DNA of 14,948 bases from Gemmatimonadota bacterium (GTDB lineage: Bacteria; GCA-2686955), in NCBI GenBank assembly GCA_002686955.1, contig NYZA01000241.1, forward strand, positions 1 to 14,948. Reading direction: 5' to 3'. The translations under genes and the position numbers were made by a program. The notes below the pieces were generated by a model, which saw only the letters and a list, made by a program, of their open reading frames with translations, made no database searches and was not told the DNA's origin. Numbering within the stretch: position 1 is the stretch's first letter; every line of letters starts with the position of its first letter. This document shows positions 7,327-14,194 of the stretch, one piece after another.

Positions 7327-8314
7327 CTCCTCGCAACGCGTGCTGATCACAGGAGGAGCGGGCCTCATCGGATCTCATATCGCCGAAGGCATCGCACAGG
7401 GTTGGGCAGAATCGAAGGTTTCCGAGATCGTCGTCCTGGACAATTTCGTTCGGGGACGCCGGGAGAATCTCCGTTCCGCGGTTGAGAACGCGCGGGTCAC
7501 TATCGTCGAAGGTGATATTCGGGACCGCTCGCTCCTCGGCGAGCTCGTGGACGGCATCGACATCATTTTTCATCAAGCCGCGATTCGAATCACACAATGC
7601 GCGGAGGAGCCGAGACTCGCGACGGAGGTGATGATCGACGGCACCTACAATGTTCTCGAAGCGGCGGTGGAGAAGAAGGTCGGAAAGATCGTCGCTGCAT
7701 CGTCGGCTTCGGTCTACGGAATGGCGGAGATCTTTCCGACTACGGAAAGCCACCATCCCTACGACAATCGCACCCTGTACGGCGCCGCGAAGTGCTTCAA
7801 CGAAGGGTTGCTCCGGAGCTTCAACGAGATGTTCGGTCTGGACCATGTGGCGCTCCGCTATTTCAATGTGTACGGTCCGAGGATGGACATTTACGGTGCG
7901 TACACGGAAGTGTTGATCCGTTGGATGGAGCGGATCGAGAACGGCCAAGCGCCCCTCATTTTCGGCGATGGCGAGCAGACGATGGATTTCGTCTACGTGG
8001 AGGATATCGCCCGGGCGAATCTACTCGCTGCTTGGGCCGACGTGAGCGACCGCGTCTACAACGTGGGGTACGGCCAAGAAGTGTCGCTGAACGAGCTCGC
8101 CACCGCCTTGACGCGGGTGATGGGCTCGGATCTGCGGCCTGAATATCGCGATGAACGAAAGGTCAACCCGGTGCCACGTCGCTTGGCCGACACCGCGGCC
8201 GCGGAGCGCGACCTGGGATTCCGGGCCGCCGTGGGACTCGACGAAGGGCTCACCCGATTAGTAGATTGGTGGCGCTCGGAGCGAGAAGTCGAGAGAGACG
8301 GCGGAGCGGAATGA
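7316..8314 (+). CDS. NAD-dependent epimerase/dehydratase (extended SDR)
   Basis: 332 aa from a GTG start. The Rossmann motif GGAGLIGSH sits at 13-21, DNFVRGRREN follows the second strand, VEGDIRD at 64-70, the ASSASVYG active-site serine region near 128-135, and the catalytic YGAAK with Y155 and K159. RYFNVYGPRM, and GDGEQTMDFVYVEDIARA at 218-235, are typical of the UDP-glucose 4-epimerase/WbpP-like group. It probably epimerises or dehydrates a nucleotide sugar in the same pathway as the flanking aminotransferases. An AGAAGG site at 7301-7306 with a 9-base spacer selects GTG 7316, which overlaps the previous stop by 11 bases. A longer frame from 7244 lies inside the upstream gene and lacks support. 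Whether it is a 4-epimerase, 4,6-dehydratase or other enzyme is not decidable by eye. Confidence 0.92.
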   Translation: MTSSSSQRVLITGGAGLIGSHIAEGIAQGWAESKVSEIVVLDNFVRGRRENLRSAVENARVTIVEGDIRDRSLLGELVDGIDIIFHQAAIRITQCAEEPRLATEVMIDGTYNVLEAAVEKKVGKIVAASSASVYGMAEIFPTTESHHPYDNRTLYGAAKCFNEGLLRSFNEMFGLDHVALRYFNVYGPRMDIYGAYTEVLIRWMERIENGQAPLIFGDGEQTMDFVYVEDIARANLLAAWADVSDRVYNVGYGQEVSLNELATALTRVMGSDLRPEYRDERKVNPVPRRLADTAAAERDLGFRAAVGLDEGLTRLVDWWRSEREVERDGGAE

Positions 8315-9480
8315 CGGAAACCGATGGCCGGAAGACGATCCCGATCGCCCGTCCGTGGATAGGAGAGGAAGAGATCGAGGCGGTGTCCCGCGTTCTTCGC
8401 TCGGGGTGGATTACGCAGGGGCCGGAGGTCGCGAAGCTGGAGCAGGAGTTCGCTCTCGCAATCGGCGCCGATCATGCCTGTGCCGTCTCGAACTGCACCA
8501 CGGCGCTACACCTGGCCCTTCTCGCGCTGGAGGTCGGTCCCGGCGATGAGGTAATCACGGTGAGCCATTCGTTCATCGCCACGGCGAATACGGTTCGAAT
8601 GTGCGGCGCCACGCCGATATTCGTCGACGTAGAGCCGGCGACCTTCAATATCGATCCCGAGCGGTTCGAAGAGGCGCTGACCGACCGCACGAAAGCGATA
8701 CTCTGTGTGCATCAGATGGGGATGCCCTGCGATCTGGGAGCGATTCTCCGATTCAGTCGGCGACACTCTCTCGGTGTGATCGAAGATGCCGCTTGCGCAA
8801 TCGGAAGTGAGGTTCAGGTAGAAGAGAGATGGGAACGTATCGGGAAGCCTCACGGGGATCTCGCCTGTTTTTCGTTTCATCCGCGCAAGGTCGTAACGGC
8901 GGGAGAAGGCGGCATGATCACATCGTCTAGTGGCAAGCTGGACGATGAGATCCGCCTTCTTCGGCACCAGGGGATGAGCATCTCCGACGCCGTACGGCAC
9001 GAGTCGGCATCGGTATTGGTCGAGTCGTATCCGGTCTTGGGGTACAATTACAGGTTGACCGACATCCAAGCGGCCGTCGCTCGAGTGCAGCTCGGGCGTC
9101 TACCGGAGATCGTGGAGCAACGCCGGCGGCTCGGCGCGCTCTACGCCGCCGGCCTCGATCGGGTGCCGGAGGTAAGAGCCCCTCATGAGGCGGATTGGGC
9201 AAGGAGCAACTGGCAGAGCTACTGCGTCCGTCTGGCCGGCGATTTGAAGCAAGAGAGAGTGATGCAGTTCCTTCTGGATCGCGGGATATCCACGCGTCGT
9301 GGGATCATGTGCGCGCATCGTGAAGATCCGTACCGATCTCCGCCCCCACGGCACACCCTGACCGAATCGGAACGGGCGCAGGACCGATGCATCCTCTTGC
9401 CCTTGTACCAAGAGATGAGTGAGGGTGAGATCGAGAGGGTCGTTGACGCTCTGGCTGAGGCGGTCGGTCATTCGCGGTAG
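8311..9480 (+). CDS. DegT/DnrJ/EryC1/StrS PLP-dependent sugar aminotransferase (second copy)
   Basis: 389 aa. It starts at an ATG overlapping the epimerase stop (ATGA) with GGAG at 8303-8306. IPIARPWIGEEEIEAV and SGWITQGPEV are typical openings. Then come VSNCTTALHLAL, TVSHSFIATANTVRM, IEDAACAIGSE (D159, with Cys where the first copy has Gln) and ACFSFHPRKVVTAGEGGM, with K193 the PLP lysine. Fold and catalytic residues are complete, so it should be active. It differs clearly from the first copy, so the two probably act on different keto-sugars or positions and are not a recent duplication. Together with the epimerase between them this suggests a sugar aminated twice, or two amino sugars made by one operon; that is inference. 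The 3' end overlaps the glycosyltransferase start by tens of bases. Confidence 0.92.
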   Translation: MTETDGRKTIPIARPWIGEEEIEAVSRVLRSGWITQGPEVAKLEQEFALAIGADHACAVSNCTTALHLALLALEVGPGDEVITVSHSFIATANTVRMCGATPIFVDVEPATFNIDPERFEEALTDRTKAILCVHQMGMPCDLGAILRFSRRHSLGVIEDAACAIGSEVQVEERWERIGKPHGDLACFSFHPRKVVTAGEGGMITSSSGKLDDEIRLLRHQGMSISDAVRHESASVLVESYPVLGYNYRLTDIQAAVARVQLGRLPEIVEQRRRLGALYAAGLDRVPEVRAPHEADWARSNWQSYCVRLAGDLKQERVMQFLLDRGISTRRGIMCAHREDPYRSPPPRHTLTESERAQDRCILLPLYQEMSEGEIERVVDALAEAVGHSR

Positions 9481-10966
9481 AACCGCTCTGTTGGCGCTGG
9501 GAGCGCTGGCCCTGATTCTACGCCTTTTCGACATAGCGGGCGAGAGTGTGTGGCTCGATGAAGCGTCGGTGGTGACTGAGATCCAACGGAGCAGCTTTGC
9601 GGAGATGAGGGATGCCTCGCGCATCACTTTTCCTGGATCGCCCCCACTCTATCACTACGGCATGTATGGCTGGGGCAATCTGGTCGGTGTCTCCGAGCTC
9701 GCGTTGCGCCTGCCTTCGGCGCTCTTTGGAACGGTGGCTGTGCTATTGGCGGCCTGGTTGCTTCGGAGCGGGGGGGCTCCAACCGCCGTCGCGGTGCTGG
9801 CTCCTCTCGCCATGGCGCTCAACGCCACACATATTGAATACTCTCAGGAGGCGCGCTGCTACGCCCTCTTCGTCGCCCTGGCTACGTGGTCTTCTCTGGC
9901 CTATTTGAGGCTGGGCGAGCGGGGACGAGCCAAGCACTCCATTCCTCTCCTTTACATTGTCGCGACCAGCTCGCTGCTCTACACGCATATCTACGCATTT
10001 TTCGTGTTGGGGGCGCAGTGGTTCGTGCATGCGGTAGACGGGGAAAGCCGTCGTCGATTCGCCTGGCGCCGATGGCTCGGACTGCAGATCATCATTGCCC
10101 TTCTCTACGTTCCGTGGGGTCGAACGATGGCGGCGCAAGTGGCGCTGGAGTTCGAGCCGGAAGGTGGCCACACATTTCTCGATCCGCCGAACCTGGGCAC
10201 GATCCCGCACATCTTGAAGCAGTTGAGCGGGGGTGATCTTTGGGCGGATGGATGGATCGCATTCGGCCTGCTTTGTGCCGGCGTAGCTCTTGCCGCCTGG
10301 ACCTGGATTCGAGACGAGAGGGAGTCGCGACGGAGCGGGAAGCCGACCTCGGCGCTACGATTACAGCGCTATCTTTTTGCATGGCTCATCTTCATCATCG
10401 GCGCGCCTACTCTCGTCTCAATCACGATTACGCCGATCCTTGGAGATGTTCGTTACGTTCTCCCGGCCATCGTGCCCTTCGTATCGCTGGGAATCTGGGG
10501 GATTATCAGACTCCCGGGGCGCGCGGGAACGGCTTTGAGCCTTGCGGTGTTGGCGGCGACGGCAGCTTCGTTGCCCCGCTACTACGGCGAATCGCAGCGG
10601 GAGCCGTGGCGGGAAGTCGGGCGTCTTCTGGAGCTCAATGCCGAGCCGGAGGAGGCGCTCCTTCTGGACGCGCCCTGGATCTCTCAGCCGATTGTGTATT
10701 ACTTCAAGGGACCGAATCGGTTGATAGGGCTCGAGCGAACGAAACGAGCCGATCGTTTGGACGCGAGTTGGGCCGCGGCCCGTGCCGAGGTCGAGCCGGA
10801 GCGGCCGATCTGGTTGGTTCTCGCCTTCGATCTGGGAACGGGGAGGGAGTACTTGGAGAGGATCCTGTGCGAGCGCAGGATCGATCTGCAGTGGCATCTG
10901 CAATCGATCGATCTCTACCGTTTCGCTCCCGTCGAGGCGAGCCCCCCGGTCGCGCCACTGCATTAG
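9419..10966 (+). CDS. GT39/ArnT-like GT-C membrane glycosyltransferase
   Basis: About 515 aa, with many hydrophobic segments in residues 20-390 and a soluble C-terminal portion of about 125 aa. First-loop SVWLDEASVV (D47, E48) is the acidic catalytic site of the family. Further landmarks are PGSPPLYHYGMYGWGNLVG, ALRLPSALFG, the diagnostic IEYSQEARCYAL, and RYVLPAIVPF before the last helices. The family moves a sugar from a polyprenyl-phosphate carrier to a lipid, glycan or protein on the outer face of the inner membrane. With the ArnE/F-like flippase and aminotransferases of the same operon, an amino-sugar donor is plausible; the acceptor is unknown. The start is uncertain: GTG 9419 and GTG 9425 overlap the previous gene by about 60 bases, and TTG 9443 overlaps by 38. 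All keep the first helix. The gene ends the packed block; 98 bases follow. Confidence 0.88.
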   Translation: MRVRSRGSLTLWLRRSVIRGRTALLALGALALILRLFDIAGESVWLDEASVVTEIQRSSFAEMRDASRITFPGSPPLYHYGMYGWGNLVGVSELALRLPSALFGTVAVLLAAWLLRSGGAPTAVAVLAPLAMALNATHIEYSQEARCYALFVALATWSSLAYLRLGERGRAKHSIPLLYIVATSSLLYTHIYAFFVLGAQWFVHAVDGESRRRFAWRRWLGLQIIIALLYVPWGRTMAAQVALEFEPEGGHTFLDPPNLGTIPHILKQLSGGDLWADGWIAFGLLCAGVALAAWTWIRDERESRRSGKPTSALRLQRYLFAWLIFIIGAPTLVSITITPILGDVRYVLPAIVPFVSLGIWGIIRLPGRAGTALSLAVLAATAASLPRYYGESQREPWREVGRLLELNAEPEEALLLDAPWISQPIVYYFKGPNRLIGLERTKRADRLDASWAAARAEVEPERPIWLVLAFDLGTGREYLERILCERRIDLQWHLQSIDLYRFAPVEASPPVAPLH

Positions 10967-11064
10967 GGTCGGCATTAGAGACCACTTTGGCTTGCCGACG
11001 GGGGATGGGTCTCCCTATCTTGCAATTGGGGTCGGGGATCGCCCAGAGACCATTCGGAGACGAT
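10967..11064 (+). promoter_or_regulatory. Intergenic region with weak promoter candidate and inverted repeat
   Basis: This is the first clear gap after the sugar block and is where a new transcript could start. TTGCCG at 10992-10997, an 18-base spacer and TATCTT at 11016-11021 form a weak sigma-70-like promoter. A 6-bp inverted repeat, GAGACC at 10978-10983 and GGTCTC at 11008-11013, overlaps it and could be an operator or chance. No poly-T hairpin terminator for the upstream operon is seen. Confidence 0.22.
11056..11060 (+). promoter_or_regulatory. Ribosome binding site deciding the CoA-transferase start
   Basis: GGAGA lies 4 bases before ATG 11065. It supports this start over the long in-frame upstream extension, which would run back to 10240 through the glycosyltransferase gene in another frame. 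Confidence 0.65.
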
Positions 11065-11931
11065 ATGAGCGGGAGTAGCCCTCCCGACAAAGTGATCTCA
11101 CTCACCGAAGCGATCGCGGAGATCCGCTCCGGCGATCGCGTCGCGTTGGGGGGCGTCCAGATGTCCCGGCGGCCCTTCGGTGCGGTGCGGCAGCTCTTGC
11201 TGGGAGAGGTCGTCGGTCTCGAGATCATCACCTACTCGGTGTGCATCGACACCGATGTATTGCTGGCCGATCGGCGTGCGTCGAGCCTGCGGTACGTGGC
11301 CCCACGAAAGACCACTCTGGGGCCGCCCCCGGCGTTCGCGGACGCATTGCGCACCCACTCCATTCAGATCGTCCCGGAGACCGGAGCGTCGCTCGGCGGT
11401 GGGCTCCGAGCGGCTCTGGCCAAGGTCGCGTTCTTCCCGATTCGTCATGCCGATATGGGAGATGTCGGCACGGAGCGGGATGATCTGGTCGTGATCGAGT
11501 GCCCGTACAGCGGAGTCCCTTTGGTGGCCGTTCCGCCGATTCGCCCCGATGTGGCGTTGTTGCACGTGCAGGCCGCCGATCGACACGGCAATCTGCGCAT
11601 CGACACATCGGCGGGCCTCGACCAGGAAATGGCGCTCTCGGCCGGAAAGACCTTCGCGACGGCGGAGACGATTGTCGATGACCTCGAGGGAGGTGGGCTC
11701 GTGATCTCGGGCCGGCACGTGGATGCCGTCGTGGAGCTGCCGTACGGCGCCTTTCCCGCGGCCTGTTTGCCGAGCTACAAATGGGACCTCGGCTACACGC
11801 TGGCGTACTACGACGCGGTCAGAGAGGGGCAATTCGATCTCTTCCGCGAGAGCCTCGCCGTTCGTTCCTACGACCAATTCCTAGAAGCCAGTCGCAGCCG
11901 CAGCCAAGAGCAGTCCCCCTCCGGGGCCTGA
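11065..11931 (+). CDS. CoA-transferase family I alpha subunit (GctA/IpdA-like), without an adjacent beta subunit
   Basis: 288 aa. The opening (VISLTEAIAEIRSGDRVALGG) and the following RRPFGAVRQLL match the alpha subunit of family I CoA transferases (glutaconate CoA-transferase, the IpdA of steroid-ring degradation, acyl-CoA:acetate transferases). VALLHVQAADRHGNLRI at 164-180 is the conserved AD-x-x-GN region, and GGLVISGRHVDAVVELPYGAFPAA fits the usual C-terminal part. In this family the catalytic glutamate sits on the beta subunit. None follows here: the next gene is a cell-wall amidase. The partner may be encoded elsewhere, or this protein may be a divergent family member with another role. 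Substrate unknown. The ribosome site is GGAGA at 11056. It ends 57 bases before the amidase start. Confidence 0.82.
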   Translation: MSGSSPPDKVISLTEAIAEIRSGDRVALGGVQMSRRPFGAVRQLLLGEVVGLEIITYSVCIDTDVLLADRRASSLRYVAPRKTTLGPPPAFADALRTHSIQIVPETGASLGGGLRAALAKVAFFPIRHADMGDVGTERDDLVVIECPYSGVPLVAVPPIRPDVALLHVQAADRHGNLRIDTSAGLDQEMALSAGKTFATAETIVDDLEGGGLVISGRHVDAVVELPYGAFPAACLPSYKWDLGYTLAYYDAVREGQFDLFRESLAVRSYDQFLEASRSRSQEQSPSGA

Positions 11932-11942
11932 GACTTCGTCTC
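11916..11942 (+). terminator. Two adjacent short hairpins at the end of the CoA-transferase gene
   Basis: CCCC-TCC-GGGG (11916-11926) is followed by GAGAC-TTC-GTCTC (11930-11942), the second starting on the stop codon. The stems are 4 and 5 bp. No T-run follows, so an intrinsic terminator is doubtful; they could be a processing or pausing element, or chance. Confidence 0.2.
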
Positions 11943-11988
11943 GCGATGCTACTTGCCTGCACGCGGATTCATGTGAAGAATGCCCAGC

Positions 11989-13740
11989 ATGCGCATTCTT
12001 CCATGGTTGCGAATCGTGGTCGCCGCGGTTCTTCTGCTCGGTCCCGACGCGGCGGCGGCGCGCGATGCAGCGGAACGGTCTTATGCGATGGCACGCGATC
12101 GCTACCACCGGAACATCGATCATCCCAGAGAGAATACTGCCCGGAACTGGGACCGCGCGATCGCTCTTTTTCAGGATGTGGCGACGCGCCACCCCAGGTC
12201 GCGTTGGGCACCCGACGCCCTCTATTCTATCGGTCTGAGCTACGAGAAGAAGGGGGACCAAAGCTCAGCAGCATCGGCCTTCGAAGCGATGGCCCGGGAG
12301 TATCCGAAATCCCGGCTCGCCGATGACGCGCTCCTGCTCGCCGCGTTGAAGCGGATCCAGCTTTCCGCTCCGGCGAGAGGGGAGAAGAACCTGCTACAGG
12401 TCGTTCGCGATCATCCCGAAGGCGACATGTACGAAAACGCCCGAGATCGCTTGGTCGAGCTCTATCGCGAATGGAAAGACGCGGCGGGCGCCCGCCGCCT
12501 GCGAAAGTTGATCGAATCCGATTCGGGCGGCGGGGCCGCTCGCCGCAACCTCGCCTTGATCGTCGAGGAGCTCGGTGGGACGAGACCGGCGGAGACTTCG
12601 CTCCTCTTGGAGCAACGGCTCTGGGGCGACCCGGATGGAGAGCTGAGCATTGTGGGTCGGGGAGAGGACTGGCTTCGCTCGCAAGGGCGCCCCTACGTGA
12701 AAGGGATCAGAACCTGGTCGGCGCCCCGTTCGACCCGAGTCGTCATCGAGCTTTCGAGCTCGGTCCCTTTCAAACACAATCGACTCGACAATCCGGATCG
12801 GATCTATGTCGACCTCTTCGACGCCGTTGCCTATGAGCAGGCCGCCGAGCTCGAGGTGGACGATGGACTCCTGCGATTGGTCCGCGCCTCCCAGTTCGAC
12901 TCGACGACCGCCAGAATCGTGATCGATCCGGTGGGAGAGACCGAGTACAGCGTCTTCGAGCTCGCCGATCCCTCGCGGATCGTCCTAGATCTGCGGCGCC
13001 CCGGCGAGCCGGAGCTGCGCTACGCGATGCCGGTCGGTACGGCTTCGCTGGCCCAAGAGCTTGGGCTGCGGGTCGCCCAGATCGCGATCGATCCGGGGCA
13101 CGGGGGCCGCGACCCGGGTGCCATCGGCGCCAAAGGACTGCGGGAGAAGGATGTGACCCTACAGGTGGCGATCGAGCTCGAGCGGCTGCTCGAAGCGGAA
13201 GGGACCTTCGACGCCTTCCTCACCCGTTCCGACGATCGTTTCGTCCCGCTCGAAGAACGGACCGCCATCGCCAACCAAAGAAGCGCCGATCTCTTCCTCT
13301 CGATCCACTTCAACGCCCACAAAGACAAACGACGGAATGGATACGAGACCTACTACCTCGCCATGGCCCAAGACGACGAGGCGAGAGCGGTGGCGGCGAT
13401 GGAGAACGCGGCTTCGATGAAGAGCCTCCACGATCTGCCCGGGTTGTTGGATGGCATCTTGCGAACCAGCCATCGCAATGAAAGCCGACGCCTCGCGAGC
13501 GAAGTCCAGATGAGCATGGCGGGGGAGATGGGAGGTGCGAATAGGGGGGTCAAGAGAGCCGGTTTCGTGGTCCTCGTGGGGGCCGATATGCCGGCGATCC
13601 TGGCGGAATGCGGGTTCATCACCAACCCGCGCGAAGGGAGCAAGCTGCGAGATGCCGAGACGGTTCGCCGAATCGCCCGCTCTCTCTACGAGGGCGTGCT
13701 GGCGTATGCGCGCGGCCTGACCATTCTCAGCGAGCACTGA
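11989..13740 (+). CDS. N-acetylmuramoyl-L-alanine amidase with TPR, AMIN and Amidase_3 domains
   Basis: 583 aa. A signal peptide (RILPWLRIVVAAVLLLG, cleavage around residues 23-25) precedes TPR-like helices at about 52-165, with paired motifs such as APDALYSIGLSYEKKGD. An AMIN domain follows at about 237-337, then a zinc-dependent Amidase_3 domain at about 363-578. Zinc ligands are H371 (DPGHGG), E386 (LREKD) and H440 (SIHFNA); catalytic E540 sits in LAECGFITNP. All are intact. It should cut the amide bond between N-acetylmuramic acid and the stem peptide of peptidoglycan in the periplasm, as AmiC does at cell division; the AMIN domain normally targets it to the wall or divisome. The N-terminal TPR is not part of classical AmiC. 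Start: GAAGA at 11975-11979 is well spaced for ATG 11989; ATG 11980, 9 bases upstream, is an alternative with no room for that site. Confidence 0.93.
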   Translation: MRILPWLRIVVAAVLLLGPDAAAARDAAERSYAMARDRYHRNIDHPRENTARNWDRAIALFQDVATRHPRSRWAPDALYSIGLSYEKKGDQSSAASAFEAMAREYPKSRLADDALLLAALKRIQLSAPARGEKNLLQVVRDHPEGDMYENARDRLVELYREWKDAAGARRLRKLIESDSGGGAARRNLALIVEELGGTRPAETSLLLEQRLWGDPDGELSIVGRGEDWLRSQGRPYVKGIRTWSAPRSTRVVIELSSSVPFKHNRLDNPDRIYVDLFDAVAYEQAAELEVDDGLLRLVRASQFDSTTARIVIDPVGETEYSVFELADPSRIVLDLRRPGEPELRYAMPVGTASLAQELGLRVAQIAIDPGHGGRDPGAIGAKGLREKDVTLQVAIELERLLEAEGTFDAFLTRSDDRFVPLEERTAIANQRSADLFLSIHFNAHKDKRRNGYETYYLAMAQDDEARAVAAMENAASMKSLHDLPGLLDGILRTSHRNESRRLASEVQMSMAGEMGGANRGVKRAGFVVLVGADMPAILAECGFITNPREGSKLRDAETVRRIARSLYEGVLAYARGLTILSEH

Positions 13741-13854
13741 TTCACAACAAGGGGCTCGGCGCACCCAGTGGTTTCCGTTCAGGGCGATCGGGTGTAGTCT
13801 CCCACGAGCGAATCCGCGCCTGGCGCACCCCCCAACTCCGCCGAGGGATTCAAG
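13741..13854 (+). promoter_or_regulatory. Intergenic region with weak promoter candidate
   Basis: 114 bases between the amidase and the 84-aa gene. TTTCCG at 13772-13777, a 17-base spacer and TAGTCT at 13795-13800 give a poor sigma-70-like match. GAGG at 13843-13846 is the ribosome site of the next gene, 8 bases before its ATG. Nothing else is recognisable. Confidence 0.2.
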
Positions 13855-14109
13855 ATGTCGGACAAAGACCTCTGGAAAGCGCTCGAAGACCTGAGCAAGA
13901 AGGCGGGCATTCGGGTCGTCTACGGGCGGCCGCGAAGCCGCGGAGGAGTCTGCAGCTACCGGGGCCGGGAGTTCGTGGTGATCCACTGTGACAACGACTA
14001 CGCGCAGCGGGCCGAAGTCTTGGCGGACTGTCTGGCGGAGCGCGAAATCGATCCTGCCCTCCTACGGGATTCAGAGATCGTGGAAGTGCTGGCGGGCCGG
14101 GAGGTCTGA
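13855..14109 (+). CDS. Conserved-looking 84-aa protein of unknown function, three cysteines
   Basis: I do not recognise a named family. The protein is small, soluble and lacks a signal peptide or membrane segment. An N-terminal helix (KDLWKALEDLSKKAGI) is followed by a strand and turn, VVYGRPRSRGGVCSYRG, then REFVVIHCDNDY, and a helical half rich in Leu, Ala and Glu. Cysteines are C33, C45 and C59. The RGGVC turn between two strands looks like a structured motif rather than chance. Good coding character, a GAGG ribosome site 8 bases before the ATG and a position between two envelope genes support it as real. It might bind a metal or act as a small regulator; neither can be shown here. It is 85 bases from the next gene and may share its transcript. 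Confidence 0.75.
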   Translation: MSDKDLWKALEDLSKKAGIRVVYGRPRSRGGVCSYRGREFVVIHCDNDYAQRAEVLADCLAEREIDPALLRDSEIVEVLAGREV

Positions 14110-14162
14110 TTCTCCCGCCTCGCGATCGAGAACATTAGGTTTCGCGCGAACCCTTTGACGAA

Positions 14163-14182
14163 ACCCCGGTCGATCCCGGGGT
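14163..14182 (+). promoter_or_regulatory. GC-rich hairpin abutting the ribosome site of the TPR gene
   Basis: ACCCCGG (14163-14169) and CCGGGGT (14176-14182) form a perfect 7-bp stem with a TCGATC loop. It ends one base before the GGAGA ribosome site and has no T-run after it. It could modulate translation initiation or, less likely, end the upstream transcript. A 10-bp palindrome, TTCGCGCGAA, lies upstream at about 14142-14151. Confidence 0.35.
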
Positions 14183-14183
14183 C

Positions 14184-14188
14184 GGAGA
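14184..14188 (+). promoter_or_regulatory. Ribosome binding site selecting a TTG start
   Basis: GGAGA lies 6 bases before TTG 14195. The next in-frame ATG is far inside the protein (residue 26), so this site decides the unusual start. Confidence 0.55.
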
Positions 14189-14194
14189 CCGGCA

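Noticed and set aside
7187-7948. 253-aa minus-strand frame antisense to the epimerase
   Set aside because: Typical His/Arg/Asp-rich shadow; no domain seen.
10240-11064. 275-codon upstream extension of the CoA-transferase frame
   Set aside because: It runs through the glycosyltransferase in another frame and has random composition; the GGAGA site fixes the start at 11065.
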